Positions 1 to 14,624 of a stretch of DNA of 64,000 bases are shown here, piece after piece; the first letter of the stretch is position 1, and every line of letters begins with the position of its first letter. The position numbers and the translations under genes were made by a program. This DNA is from Casuarius casuarius (lineage: Eukaryota; Chordata; Aves; Casuariiformes; Casuariidae). The notes under the pieces are model-generated. The model had not been told where the DNA came from. It was given only the letters and a program-made list of their open reading frames with translations, and did no database searches. The stretch is taken from the NCBI GenBank assembly GCA_003342895.1, contig PTFA01000042.1, positions 558,001-622,000 on the forward strand, read 5' to 3'.

Positions 1-740
1 CAACAGAAGTCAGATCACGTGTGAGAGGGCCCGTGTGCCTGTGGTGCCAGCAAATGGAGTGCTTGAAGCAGTAAGCCAGTGAGTGATCGCTAGCCAGTAT
101 CAAGTCAGACTAGCCAGCAAGGAGATGAAGTGACCTGAGAGCCAGGTGCATATGTGTGTCTCAAAGGGCAAGACCACAGGGTTGCTAGTTACCTGCGGGA
201 ACAGGGAAGTCCCAGCTGACTGCAACAGGGACTGTGAGCTCTGGGGTCGGCTGAGAGACCCATTCATGTGCATGTGTGCATNTGGCTAGGGATGAGGCAT
301 CTGGAGAGACCACAAAACCAGGGGCAGCTATTGGGTCGACTGAGTGTCTAAGCCCAGCTGCTAGAGGGACCCACATTGTACAAATGTATGTATATAAGTC
401 CCACTGACAGATCTTCTTCCTGATCATCCAGAAAGGAGAACAGGGTGAGGCTGTTGGTGCTATACATGTGTTGGTGTGTGTGCCAACTGGGAATACATCC
501 TCAGCCTTGCTACTGGTTGGACCTGGGCACATGGAGCTGCACCAGCCTCCCCTCTCTCGGACAGCCGGATTTGGTCTCCCCTTAATACAGATCGTTTCTC
601 TGCTCTGTCGTTATCTTCTTTGAACATTGATTCCATTTATGCCTTTGCTCTCTCTCAGTCCTCTGCATCTCCTGGCATACATCCTGCAGCTGATGTGTTT
701 CAAAATAAATTATTTGCAAGTTATTCTTGGAGCTCATCTT
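1..740. other. Possible solo LTR or LTR-like repeat (uncertain)
   Basis: This block is richer in GT and GC than the AT-rich DNA that follows. It has short internally similar stretches (GGGTCGGCTGAGAGACCC near 244-261, GGGTCGACTGAGTGTC near 332-347), several GTGTGTG/ATGTGTG patches, and an AATAAA near 704-709. That texture resembles the U3/R part of avian endogenous retrovirus LTRs, but I cannot define TG...CA ends or a target duplication, and the left edge is cut by the window. No retroviral reading frame is visible. It could also be ordinary low-complexity intergenic DNA. One ambiguous base sits at 282. Confidence 0.25.
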
Positions 741-3700
741 TGGCCATGGTATTTGTAGTATTGGCCTGCCAAAGTTTGTGATCCTTTCTATTTTCCTGAT
801 TAGGTCACATCTTCACAATTATTTCAGTGTGCCACTGGCTGTCTTGCACCTGTTAATTTTGCAGAATGCCTAATATATCTGGATCAAGACTTCCCAGAAC
901 TTTGGAGACTGTTCTATACTGTCCCGGGGCACTCTGAAACCACAGCACTCCTCATTGTAGTAGTACTAGCAGGTCAGCAAAGAAAATAAGCAGTTCCACA
1001 AGCAGCCAACCTAAAGAAAGCTGGTTCCAGATAAATTTCTATGAAGTGGTTGTATTTTCTGGGACTTCAAATAACAGCTCTCATCAAAAGGCTTCCTGCA
1101 ATGGAGCATTCATAAAGCCACTTTTTTAATACAGAATCTCTGTTGTGTGATAATATAATTGAGCTTGTGCTGCTGCCTTTCTCCCAAAGAAGGATTAATA
1201 AGATCTGTTGTGTCTACCCAGCTGTTGAGATTTACAAAACCAATTAAAAAAACTTTACATCTTGGAGATATGAGCCCTCTGTCAAATTTGGTTGAAACTG
1301 GGCAATAGATTCAATATTTTGGGGGGGTAGACTAGCTGACATGTGTATGTGGATAGCATAGCCACATAGATCTTGTTTCTACAGGGCTGGAGGCAGAAAA
1401 CAAAAAGTTTCATAGGAGGAAAAGGAACACAGAAAGAGTAAGAGTGATGAGTCCTGTGGCAACTTTGGCAGCTGTTTGGTAACTCAGTTGTCCCTCTCAC
1501 CACTTTCCAACAGGGAGAAATCTTTTTCCACATCACATGTCCATTGTGCATCCAGAAAGCCCAGCTGAGGTGTCTTGGTATCAGACAGTAGCCCGGGCTC
1601 AAGACCCAGACCTTCATGCAGACAGGTCATCCCCAGTCTGCTGGAAAGTACTGCCTGATCGTGACTTTTGGCTGTGCTGCATGGCCTACCTGAAATGGCT
1701 TCATCCTACTTCCTGACTGCACAAGTTCATGTTCACTGGCATCCTTGCTGTTCCTCTGCAAGTAACCTGTATGCATTGCACTTGCCCATGGGCTCCAAAA
1801 GCTACTTCTCATGGACAGGATCCTCAAGGGTAGAGGGAAAGTAAAATATCATACCTCAGAGACAGTTACTGAAGGTGAGCTACTGCCTCTTCTCTGACAT
1901 AAGCGCTCTTTCATTCTTCCTCTAATTCAGTTCTGCTACTCAACCAGTAGGTCTGAGTCTGCCCGCAGTTGTTGTGTCTTGCAACGCAGTGATGGAAGAC
2001 TTCTTATATAGAAAGTCTGTGCAGATTAAAGTGTGTAAATTAAAACTAGTGCAAAGATAATTGCATCTCAATAGCCTTTCCTCCCTCATTCACTGCCCCT
2101 TAACCTCTGCTTCAGGTCACAGGATATAGATAATGATTAGGCATCTGTTTTGCCTCGGACCGTAACAGCCTTGACCTTGTTATTCCACACAAGTGTCTCC
2201 GCTACCTCATGTGCTCCCTTTCTGTTGTATCCAATGTCTTTCATCTGAAACTTCAGCCATGAAGATTTTTGGGCTGAGACTGTCTATTCGTTAGACTTTC
2301 AGAGTCCTCAGAAAAATAGGCAGTGGCACTGCTGCAAAATAAACAAAAAAAAAAGCTCCGAAGGCTCATCAGTCCTTCCACAGGACTGGGAAAGTTCCTC
2401 CCTTAACGTCCTATGACTCATTCCATTTAATGTTGTTTTTATACACCGTGTTTGTTAAGTTCTATGTAAGTAAAAATGAAATCTGTGGCAAAAAGGGGAC
2501 ATAAATCATTCATAAGATGGTTATAACCATGTGTCATTTCAGCTTCCTCTTCTTGCTGAGATTTAATTTTTTTAACTATGTATGCAATAGACATCCTCCA
2601 AAGTACTTAATTGCACCACACTGATTTTTCTTATGGTGTAGCTGGTCTCACAGAAGCTGATCTTACATCAAATTTACTATGCCTATGCTTGCGACAATTA
2701 TATAGTAAACCAATGGATGAAGTAGCTTGAGTTAAAAACAAGCTGACAATCTGTATATAGCTTCTTTTAAAAGTTAAATGGCGCAACAAAGACAGTAAAT
2801 GCCTAAGAGAGAAATCTATGCTGCTTTTCATTTTCCTACAAAGAATGCTGATAAGAGCTTTCTGCAGGGGGAGGAGGTTATATGCAAAAAAAAATTGTTA
2901 CAGCTTTTGTCTGTGAAATAGCAGTCAGAGAAATTCAGGAGCGATTTCAGAACATGCTTCCATTCAGTTCATGAGGTTTTTTTTCCCAGTCAGATGCAAT
3001 ATTCTGTACCCACTTAAAGCGCATGTCCAATTAAACACACCGCATAAGCAAGATAAAGGTTCTGGTCAGAGACATCCCTTCTAAAAATTGGCCCTTTGTC
3101 TCCAGTTGAAAAGACAGTCTAGAAAAATGTGGGTTGCATGTGGGCTCGTGGTAGAGATGGATGCTTGTTCCAAGCTATATCCCAGAAATTATGCTCTAGC
3201 ATTCAAGCGTAAGGAACTTGGTGCACCTTTTTCAGCTGTTCAGATGGCCTTTAAAACAAGCACATATAATGTAGTAAAAAATTGTGATTTTGAGAGGTAC
3301 TTAAGGAAACAGAACGCGAGAAAGTATGTTTTTCTATGTCTACTAGCAAGACCTGGATTTCCAGACAAAAACAGTAGCATCCTCTGGTCTAATCAAGGTT
3401 TAATTGAGTCTGCACTGTCAGGCAGGCAAAGGGCTGAAGGAAACAAAACCGGCTATTGCTAGATTTTAGCGAGTAGCTTTGGAGAGGCACCATTTAGTAA
3501 TTTCCAGAGGTTGCCAGCTGGTTGACAGAAGTGCTGCTGAGCTCTTTTTAAAACAAGCTTTTCTAATTGCTAATGTTTCTGGTTTCTTTAATTATCTGTT
3601 CATTGTTCTATAAAGGACTAAGCACTTTTTTAGCATTCCAACTAAGAAATCATAATATGCTAGTAATACAGGAATTTAACAGCATATAAGCTGGCCCCAG

Positions 3701-5808
3701 CACCATTAACAACAGCTGATGTCTCCCTCTGTGCCAGCCTAGACCCCATCTGCCTCTCCAGACAGAGAACATGATCCTTCGCTTGCTCTCTTTTTAATGC
3801 AGCTCACAGCATATTCGGATGAACCAGTCAGCTGGTTTTGTTCCTCCTCTTCTTCCACGCCTCTATTCTCCTAGTAAGAATGGAAATAAAGTGACAAGTG
3901 TTTTAAATAAACTAGTGCTTTTGTTTTTCAAGAAAAAGCAAGAGTTTTTTTTTTCTTTTTAGAAAAAGGCAGTAAGAGCATTTCTTTTACTCTTGTCTTG
4001 TTGTGGGAAAGCCATAGTAATGTAGTTTGGGAGGATTAAAAAGTTAAAAGTTTGTACTTGAAGGCAACCTCTGCTTACCTAGAATTTGTTCCCATGTGCT
4101 ACCAACCCAGGTCACAAATCCTGCCAGTCTTTGGCTAGAACTGGCAGCTTAACAGCTAATCCACATAGCACTGGTTACATTTTGCTTTGTGCTGAATCCC
4201 ACATTTTCCACCAGCCTCCAAACCACATTCCTTACAGGGATCAGTGAAAACATCCTGATTTTGGTGTCCATTACACTGTTTCCCTCAATTCTAGTGTAAT
4301 GTAGTCCTACACTGTAAGTTAACACAACCTTTTGAAAACCAGTATCAGACTTTTGTTTTTAGAAGTTATGGTTCTTACCTTAGACAATATGTTCATCCAC
4401 TTTGCACTGCTAGTGTATTTTGGTTACCACGCACTCAGTGAAGTCCATCGTTGATTCCTATACATCCAAACCTTTCAAAAATGTTACACTTTTTAGAGAG
4501 TATCTTTAACATATCTGTTATCGCTTGCAAGGCTGACTTTGTCGAGCTTTTGATAACCATGTACGCTTTTGGAATAGTAATCTGAGCTTCTCTTCTGATG
4601 GGGATATGGCAAAGAATCAAACTCATTCTAAAATGTAAATCCATCAATGTGATTACTGGTTTCTCATTCCCAATTCTTTGCTTTGTTTTTGTTTTTATTT
4701 GAGATGTCTGTAGTTTGGGGAAGATTTTTGTCAAAAGTGCTTCATGCAAACTGAATATAACCAGTAATTTGCTACTGTCATTTTTTAACCTCTGGAGTGA
4801 CAGTATTTTTTCCATCTCCATTTTTGTCACTTTGCCACCTAAAACCACTGTATCCTAGCACCTTCTATGTCAAATAAATAGTAATAATGAAATTTCTGAG
4901 TCTTCACACTTTAGAGTAAAAGCTCACTTTGCGCTAAATTTGAGGGAGTTGATTTTTCAGATTCCCATTCTCATCTACATAGATAGATACCCTGTATTTT
5001 TTATTTGTTTCTGAATACTGTGGGGGTTTTTTAGGTTGGTGATAATTTTTCTGATGGAACAGAAGGGTGCCAATACTTGGTTTGTCTTTCCTACAGCAGA
5101 AAGACTTTTTGGAAAACAAAAAGTACACGGTGTTGCTTAAAGTTGGTCAAAATCTGTTTTTTCATGTACTCCCACAGGAAGTTTCTCCAGNGGAGTGAGA
5201 ATGCTCTCTCTCATCTTTCATAAACTTACCTCTAGACCTCATGATCTGTATTTCCCCGGCAGATATCTGCTCATATGATGACTTTTGCATCAAAAATCCA
5301 CTTTTTTAGTGGAGCTCCCGCTTTCTCTGTTAGTCCACATCTACCCACTCAGTAAGGAGTAGATTCAAGGAAATACATTACCACTTAAGAAGTTACCACT
5401 GCCATGCCATTTTTTTGGTGTTCTCTCTGCCTTTATGAATGCTGAGTAGACAAGTATGTCCTTACCTAGCTGAGAAACCACCTATGGCTGATGTCTGCCA
5501 GATAGGAGAGACAGAGGATCCTGGCTCCCAGCTCCAGCTACAACCCAGGCCCAGGGCAAGCCCATTCTTCCAGTGCTCATTCCCCTCATCTTCCAAAGTG
5601 TCTACTGCTCTTCGAATTTCAATTGCTGGCACATATACACCAGGCATTCTGGGAGACTAAGATTTGAAAATGGTGTCTGAATCTGTTGAAGAGCCAGAGA
5701 AGGGACATAACTGTGGGCTATTGAAATATGGTGAATTACAGTAATCCCTCCTGGAGGTGACAAACTGTGGGATTATTAAGTGGTTCTAAGAATGGTTCTC
5801 TCTGGCAG

Positions 5809-5811
<3 letters not shown>
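741..5811. other. Intergenic, nothing recognised
   Basis: AT-rich single-copy-looking DNA. Open frames on both strands are short (the longest about 137 codons, 4,435-4,848 minus) and none shows a known domain or plausible splice context. No tRNA, LINE or SINE signature was recognised. One ambiguous base lies at 5191. Confidence 0.6.

Positions 5812-5849
<38 letters not shown>
5812..5849. repeat. Poly(T) homopolymer, 38 nt
   Basis: An uninterrupted run of 38 T on the plus strand (poly-A on minus). Flanks show no element that would explain it as a retroposon tail: the bases to its right (the 5' side if read as a minus-strand poly-A tail) do not form a recognisable gene copy or SINE. Most simply a mononucleotide microsatellite; its exact length is unreliable in draft sequence. 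Confidence 0.9.
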
Positions 5850-5851
<2 letters not shown>

Positions 5852-7123
5852 AAGCCAGAGTGAAGAAAAATCTCTTCAGAGGTTTTATGTTAAGCTGGCT
5901 GTCCGTGGAAAAATAGAGGCTGTCAGATTGGAATGCTACCTGCCTTTATTGGGAAGTAAAAACAACAATTTGGCTAATCTCTGAGATAGGGGAGGAAAGG
6001 AAAGGTGTGTACCCCAGGCTGGCACACTGCAAGGCCTTCCAGGGGAAGACAATCAGATTGAGTCGGGTGTGACAGGAAAGATGAGGCCAACATAAAGATT
6101 TGAGAAGGTAGTTAGTACAGATGCGTATAGGCACAAAAGAGGTAGAGGCACTTCAGTCTTTCCTCCACAACTAAGGAATTGCTTTAATTAGTAAATAAGC
6201 CCACAGCTGTGCAATTTATTAAAAATGTTTACTTCTGTTTGACTGCATAAACAGAGATATTCCTGGAATGACTTCATGACTTTGATAATCTTACTGCAAA
6301 CTAACAGGTGAAGCTGAAAAGTTGCTCAATATGGCAGAAGTCTGAAACATGTCTTGAACATGAATTTCTGCTGTGCGTGGAGCTGTGAGAATTTCTAGAC
6401 TTTGAATATTACTGAGACTTTTCTGTTCACAGCCTAATGCAACAGTGATAATTGTAAAATTAGTCTCACTGAAGGAACGTACTTAGGGAATTCCTGTGTT
6501 GAATATGATTACCTGGATCATCTGTATTTATTTCCATTTTCTTCAGAATTTTTTACCTCCTTGAAATACAAGATATTACACCTCTCTAAATCAAATATCC
6601 CTATCCTTTTGCTCCCAGGTTAGCTTGTTAGCTTTCTTCTTATCAGGCAGTCTGATACTGGGAGTCATTTTCCTAAACCAGTCTCAGTTGCTGAAATTCT
6701 ACCCTGTACAGTTTCACAGAGATTGTGTCTACTCCAGTCAGAATTCTTTGGGTCAGTGTAATCTTAGAAATAAAATAAAACACTTCTCCCTTTGAGCTCC
6801 TTTTTCCTCAGACGGAGCTTTTATTTCAGCATCTTTTGTTATAACCTCACAATTTCAGTACAATGCAGACTTTAGAAAATGAAGCTCATACTTCTGCATG
6901 GAGAGCACATAAATTTCTTCTTGGACAGAGAAAAGGATATCTAGTGGTAGAATGATGCACTGGTGATCAGCACATCAGACTAGCGATTTCTGAATTAGTT
7001 TGGGGTTTTCATAACAAATATCTCCTAAATAAGTTTTTCCCTAGTGCCTTGGCATGTCCAAATCAGAGTACACCAATAGCCGTAAGTTATGCTGTGTGGT
7101 TTCTTCTGTGACAATCAGGCTGG

Positions 7124-7188
7124 TATGATATATGCAATGGAATATATGGTATATTATGATATAATATACACAATATAATATACACAGT
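7124..7188. repeat. AT-rich simple repeat
   Basis: Low-complexity TATAT/ATAAT sequence in which ATAATATACACA is followed closely by a near copy, so it looks like a degenerate 15- to 17-bp tandem repeat. Confidence 0.7.
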
Positions 7189-8277
7189 AGAGGTATCATT
7201 GGATCAATGTTTGCAACAGTTGTTAATTCTGAGGATTTAGAAGCTAGGACATCTTTAACTTTTGCTTTGATGACTCAAATAAAGTGCAGGTTTATATACT
7301 ACAGTCCTAAAAAATTATCAATAGTGCTGTCATTATGTACCTATTGCAAGTAGAAATATCTTTGCTCTTTGGCAGAGGTCTGTTATTTTATCCACTGTAA
7401 TTGTACAGGCTTTCCAAGATTTTTCTGAGAATCAGCCTATGATTTTAACAGACATGATTTCCAGATTTTTTTCAACTCTTCATCGCTCATTTTAGTAATA
7501 ATATAAATAAGGCTGTTTTTATAATAATTATAATAGATGTTATCAAAACAACACTCAATGGCCTCGACTTGACTACTTGACTCCAGCTCTACTCCCTAGC
7601 TCCAAACAGCCAAAGTTATTGGCTACCTTGGTATGCTACAATTTTAACTGTGGGTGCTTAGTCTAAAGCCTTGGATGTTGACAGAAGGATTACAGGGGGC
7701 TTTGGTTCTGACCTTGAGCAAAAAGGTAAATGTTATGCACTGGCAGAGAAAGGTGAGTAGTATGTGGGTTAGGATTTGGAAGCAGCACTTCTAAGAGACA
7801 GCACTTCACCTCCCCACTTAATCCCAGGGAGAAATGTTGGCCCTGCTGAAACAAGTGGCAGTTTTGCTGCTGATCTGAATGTGGCTTAGGTTTTGCTCCT
7901 TGTATCTGACCCCAGTGTAAGCCAATCCTTGAGAGCTTCTGAAAGATGTTTTGGATAGAAAGCTGGGGGTTTAAATGGATACGATGCAAACAAATGTCAT
8001 TTCTCTGGCAGAAATTTGCCTTTTAGGGAGGTTCTGGTCCATCAACTGTCCCCCTCACCCAAGTTTGTTCTTAATACAGATGCTAGGGTACAGTGGTAAA
8101 TCAGGGTGCCCTCAGCCATCTGCCCAAGAGCACTATGCTTAAAGTGGGGTGTTACATGGCCACTGAACATAAGTGCACAAAAATACTCTGGCTTCCCTTA
8201 TAAAGTAGACTGGACTTCCAAGCCATGTGTATTTCTTTCTTCCATAACCATTATATCCAACTCCCCCTGAATGCAGT

Positions 8278-8332
8278 GTATGTATATAATATACATATAT
8301 TTATGTACACACTTTTATATATATACATATAG
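8278..8332. repeat. TATA/TACA simple repeat
   Basis: Imperfect alternation of TATAT, TACATA and TGTAT units over about 55 bp. It is low-complexity DNA, so the TATA-like words in it should not be read as promoters. Confidence 0.75.
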
Positions 8333-11300
8333 GTCTTGCCCATGAACCCAACTCTTACCTTGCTTCATACTTCCTCGGTTACTAGAAAGTTCCATTTTCA
8401 AACAATTTTCTAAGACTTACTCTAAAGGCTTATTAAGGAGATGACAAATTTGCTCTTGAAGAAGGCTCAGGGGCCCATCGTGCTTCATTTTATTTTGGTT
8501 AATTTTGGAAGTACTAGAAAGACTGTTACAGTTAGCTAATGGGATCATTTTGATAAAGGCCACTTTCATTTTTGGTACTTCCCTAAAGTGTTAATACTTA
8601 CACTTTAATGAGACAATAATTCAGTTTCAAAGTGGCTAAATTGTGAAGCAAGAGACTGATAGCCTATCCAAAAGAGGGAAATTGAGCCAGTTATCCTAAC
8701 ACTGGGAAGAACTGTAGTACAGTAAGTTTTAGAAACAGGTATGTAGAAATTGTACTTCATTGTGGCATTTTATCTTCCTGGTACTCTTAAAAAAAAATGC
8801 AGTAGAGTCACAGCAGTGAGAAATGAGATGGTGGCTATGTTCCTCACCTTCCTGGAAGCTCACTGTTGTGGGGCATTGGCCAAGTTATTTAGATTGCCCC
8901 AGGCCAGAGGGGACTGTGCAGCACAGCAATGCCAAAGATGCTAGAATTCACTGTCTTTTTTTCCACGGCTTACCCAAAGGCCTGCACAGCTGCCAAGGGA
9001 GAAGGGAACAGCCCCTTCTGGGGCACCTAGAGGAGACAAGGAAGCACCTGGTCTCTGGTAGCTGTCTGAGCACCATGAGAGGATGAGCTGCAACCAGATC
9101 TGTATGTGCTAGTCACCTCAGGCCTTGGAGCTTGAGAAGCTATCTCAGGTGCCCATCTGCCCAGCCCATAGGCTCACATGCAGTGAACTGTCACCATGTT
9201 AGTCGTGCACAGCGTGTCTGAAAGGCATTCCTGTGCTTGAATGGTCAAATGTGCCTAACCTGGTTAAACTAGCCCACAGTTCCTACAGATGTGCATGGCC
9301 TGGACTGAGACCGTCCAAGCTGGCTCTCACACAGACAACTGCAAGGAGGAACGGAGGGTCTTCCCTGCAGCACAGTCCTCTGAAGTTCATGCTGTTCTGC
9401 AATGTGAGATTTCCAGTGAGAAATGATGGAAAAGTAGGAAATGTTCAGTTCAGGTCCATCTGCACATCCAAAAAGGCCAATTAGAATAAGACAGGTGGTT
9501 TCTTTATGTCAACCAGGCAATGAAGGGTTGACATGCTGTCTCCTTCTTGCTGCAGATGCATAACTTTAAGCCTCCCATCAGAGGGAAGATATTATCCCTG
9601 TGTACTTTCCTTGGAAATAAAAAAATATTTGACAAAGGTAAATATATTCTACTAGAGGAAATACTTCAGTGGGTTGTAAGTGTCCCTGATTAAAACTGTG
9701 GAGCCAGAAACAAAGACTAGAAGCAGTGTGGGGCAGATGGTGTTTGTCCTGTCAGCACCAACTAATATCCTTATCAGTATTGCTACGCAAGGCAACCTGA
9801 TTGACTGTATTGCTCTGTAATAGTACTACTTCTGTCCCTTCATATAGGGTATTATATAATTAACTCTAACTGGGATGTTCCAAAAGGTACTCAAAACCTG
9901 AGGTCCCATCTACTCTGAGGATCCAAGGGCCCTTTCTAGAATGTGGATTTTTCCATGCATCCTGGGGTTAAAATACTTATTTCTGTCTTTTTCCCATATT
10001 GTATAGCACATGTTCCTTGCTAGGTGAATATTGCATCTCACCTCAAAGTAGATTTATTTCATCAGTGCTGCCTGTATGCCACTTGCAAAGCACTTAGGTA
10101 TCCTTCAGGGTAAAATGTACTGCATTCTGTTTTATTTCATATTGTGTCCTTGCTTAGATCCTTGAAAGTTTTTTATTATTTGGCATATGTTGGTTGGGTT
10201 TTTTTCCATAATCAGTTTAAATGCAATGTGTCCCTTGTCCAAGTTAATTACATGGTTGGGTTAATGACTCATTGCTTCAGGCACTTGAGTGGGGAACTTA
10301 GCCAGTCGTTAACGCATTGGCTATTTTATTGCATCTAAGCGGAAGTTTCAGTTCAAAACCTAGGCTTCAAAGGGGTTACCTTCATCAGACTCAAGTGCAG
10401 GTAGAAAATGCAATCAAAAAGCTTTCTTATGCAAGACTACCACTGCATTTAGAAGCTATTGGATTAGGTGCCTAGCAGGCTAGATAGCTCAAAGTAGTTA
10501 AGGGAAATACATCAGATTAATTTCAATGTGATAAAGGGTTAAATTCATTCTGGACACTCGGCTCAGTCTGTGTGGGATGACATCTGCTGGCTAGAGAGCA
10601 AGAAATGAGACCATTGAAACAAGTAATTATAAAATCTCTGTTTAACACTTAATGCAAAACCATGTCAGAATACACTTTGGGGTGAAAAAACCCATGAAAC
10701 TCAGAAATCATAGAAACACCAAATCAGCTTGAACTGGAATAATCAGAAGAAATAAAACAGAATTTTGAAAATTGTTGTTCTGTCTGTTTGTGGGAAACAG
10801 AAACTACCTTTGTTTCTGTCATTTTGCATTCCCATTCAAGATGTTTGTTCTTTTCTAGTGAGGGAAACCAGGAACATATTAACTCAAATTTGTATCCGTC
10901 TTGTTATCTACTTTAAAGTAAATAAGGTGTCTCAATGCTCTCTGATGCTCTGGAAGCCAGAGCTGTGTTGTTCCAAAGAGCCTAAGGGAGACAGATGTCC
11001 ACCTATCACTGCTTACCTATCTGTAAAAGTGAACCAGAAATTCCTCTCAAAATTTCCTTCAAATTCCCTTCAAGAATCCCCACCTATTTAAAAAATATAT
11101 ATGTATGCCATGGACTACTGCAGGTATTTCTTCATTTGAGCACAAGAACTGGAGGAAGAGAGAAAAGGGAAGGCTCATGGGTAAGTTTCATTATGATGCT
11201 AATTATAAACTCCTATTCTGAGCTGGTTAGCAGTTATTCCAATTAGTTGATGATGAAGAACACTTTCCATCAGAATTCTGACAGTTCTCATGAAATGAGA

Positions 11301-14300
11301 TACTTTTCTCAGACACCTCTGCTCCCCTTCTTGGCTAAGCCATTTCTGTGCAAGCCTGATTGCATCTCTGTTTGTGTACAGTGTCCCAAAGGCAATGTTT
11401 GTTTTCTTTGTTTCAGTAGACAGAGGAATTGGTTCTCTCGTGTTTTATTCATGCAAGTATATCTTGTGAATGTGTCCTCCAATCCGTATTAGAGGCAAAA
11501 ATATCACTAACAGTAACGCCTGAAAGAATCCTTACTTGTGTAACAAATGGACACACAAATTAAATTACCAGTGGTACTGCATACCCACTCCCTAGCTGCA
11601 GCCCAGTGTGGAATGCTGCTGAAGCAATTAGCTTAGTTCAGAACTGCAAACCAGGAGTGCGTTTTAATCAGGAAAGCAGGACATCTCCTCTTAAAGACAG
11701 CAGCGCAGGTCTGTAACATGTCTGACAAATTACTGTCAGGTCGGCAGAAGGTATCAAATTACCCTCTCCTGACGCCCAGCCTTAGGATGAAACTCTAGCT
11801 AAGCACTCTTTTTCTTCATTCATTCCCAGCGGCCGTCTTTGGTTGCAGAACTACTAACTAGAACAAAGATTTTGTTTAATTTTCTTGTGTATGGCTTTGC
11901 TATGCTGTCTAGATTCAGCCCTTACATTTATCTGCAGAAATGGGATTAAATGCAAATGATTGTTCAGCAGGCGATACCTTATTTGTACTTATTCATTCTA
12001 TGAATACTGAAATGTTCAGCAGCCAGGGCAGGGTGACAGCTGAATGGATCCAAAAAGTTGCACCAAAGCACCATATCAGTCCATCTCTCCCAGAATAAAT
12101 GTGTGCTGATAACCACAGCAGCACATCTGCGTCCAGAAGCGATTCTGAGCTGTGGATTAAAAACACTAGTATAAGCCACCAGCTTCTTCACCAGACGCTT
12201 GGCTCAGGCTGGCTTCACTGCTACAGCTACACTGATAACCATGAGCCAGGGATCAGAGATGGTTTCCAAACGCTTGGATGCTCGCGTAGGAGAGAAACTC
12301 CCATCCACTGACTTTTGGTGAGACTTTGGCTCCAGCCCCCTTCACTCCCACAGCAGGGTCTGGGCAGGCCGGAACATCATGCCCTCACACCCGGACACTC
12401 CAGTTCTGCAGGTTTGAGCTACAATGCTGGATCTCAATGCAGATGGCCCAGAAGGGAACACACATTCCTGTCCAGGAACACTGCCCAAAGGCAGCGCCTT
12501 GTGGCAGAGGTGCTGGGCAGACTGGTGAGAGCTCATCTGTCTGACACCTCACTCCCAAGTGCCCTTTGTGCTTTTGAAAAGCTCTCCTAAATCACTTTTG
12601 TTAATGAAGTTAGCTTTCCATGTCACTTCACCGTGACTGAAAACTTGACTCAAGATATTGACAAATGGCTGTTTCACAACAAATATGATACATTTTTATG
12701 TCAACATACTGAAAAGGAAAAAAGAGTTAATAACATAAGCTTAGTGCCAAACCATAGGTGACATTTTACTTTCCAGCTAAGCTTAAGTAACTTGACTTCA
12801 CTGCAGATTTACTTGTTTCATATTACCATTCAAATTCTTTGCATAGATGGAAGAGCCTGCATATAAAGCAGAGCCTTTTATTTCAGAGGAACCTGCATGT
12901 TTTTTGGAGGTCACTAAGGTAAAGCTGTTTTTTATTTTTATTGCGTTGTTAACATGTCCCTAGCTACAAGTTTCAGCCAACACTTTCACGGAGAATTAAA
13001 CCCTGCTAGAAACTAGTAACTGACTATCCTATGCAGCATGCATGTGGAATATGGAAAAACTACATATGAGCTGGGGAAATGTGAGAACTTTAGAATATGG
13101 ATGTCTTCTCAGCTGTAAAAATAGCGTTATTAGCAAACACTGTCACAAGAAAAAGTATCAAGTGCAGCTATCATTTCTCCTGAGAGTGCATTCCCTTCTG
13201 CCTTCTCAATGCATTCAAAATATTTCACCTTTCGGTATCAGAACTTCAAAATTTTAAGTTCCTGGTAGAAATAAGTTTTAAATAGGTCTTTGACCAAGAA
13301 TTTCTATTCTCAAAACTCAGGAAGGATTGAGCTAGCTGTACAGTGTACAGGCAAAGTTAGCTGTTTCTTACCTACTTTCCTGACACGGCTTAAAACTAAT
13401 GATATAGCATTTCATCTGAATTAATAACTAAGAAAAATTATCCTGACAGGCCCAAACAGGTTCAAGGAGAAACCACAAGGGAAATAATTTTTCCTATCTT
13501 TTTTTCTCCAGGCAACAGTGCAGCTGTAGATCTACTCTTCCATGAAGTATCGTTCAGCTCCAGGATCACATCAGAATTAACTAATATTAAAGCTCTTATT
13601 TTCTTGGTTAGACAGGAGTTACGTCAAACAAAACAACAACAAAAAACAAATGAACCCTGGGGAAAATAAACAAAAAGATCAAGAGCTAATCAAAGGACCT
13701 TGTTTCAAATATTCATGGACTTTTTATGCGAGAGATTACATACATGGCCTGCAGGAATCAAAGCTCTTAAGAACTGTAAATTCTTTTAGGAAGGGAATAG
13801 ATCTTTTTATTATGTGCCTATATGCAAATACACGTGCATATATATGAATTTAGTATGCCAACTATTAGGATTTAGTTGAGGAGTCTAGCTCTGTTTGATG
13901 TTCTTAAAACCCTTTGAGTCAAGGGATTATGGAAGAATCCCAACTTTTGAAGTTTTTCCTAACTTAAAACACAATTCCAGCTTTTATGATTTCAATGTAA
14001 AGTTTGTGAAGAAAAAGTTAATGGTTTTGAGATCCAGAAGACACACTAAAAATCCCAAATGCTGTCATTTTGTTTTGAAATATTATGATTTTTAAGCCAA
14101 TTTGATCAATTTTGTGACATTGGCAAATAGTTCTGGACATTTTGGCATTGGCAAGGTTGTATCAGGGTCCATCCAGCTTCTGATCTACAGACTTCAGAGA
14201 CTACCATACTTAACCTAACCAATACTATATGCTTCTTTAATCCAATTTAATGTCAGAATCTCCAAAGTGAGTCACACTGCTCTCCGTCTCTCTATTACTG

Positions 14301-14624
14301 AATGTCCAAAAGAAAGAAACTGAGGCTCAATGACGAGATCTGTAGTCCTTTCAGAGTAGCTAATGACTTCTGTACACTCTCTCAGGGAAAAACTGGTGAT
14401 ATACTACATATTTTTACTCCATTTTGATTTTTTTTCAACTATGTTACATGTACAAACTCATATAAATGACAGATATGTTTTGCAGTGACTCTGGCACGTG
14501 AATGCAGCTCTCACTAGCTTAAGCAGATGAAATCTGGGCATTTCAGGCCCTCCCAGTCCTCCACCCTTCCCTTGTGCAGCATTCATGTCAATATGACCAC
14601 AGGGTGAGCCATTTCACAGAGCTG

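Larger units (their letters stand above)
5850..14624. other. Intergenic with AT microsatellite patches
   Basis: AT-rich DNA without recognised genes. It contains two AT-rich simple-sequence patches listed separately (about 7,124-7,188 and 8,278-8,332). A somewhat more GC-rich stretch at 12,300-12,560 has overlapping open frames on both strands, but none of its translations resembles a known protein. Confidence 0.55.

Noticed and set aside
10700..10745. ATCATAGAAACACC resembling the left edge of an inverted avian CR1
   Set aside because: Only about 15 bp agree and the following sequence does not continue into the CR1 3' region.
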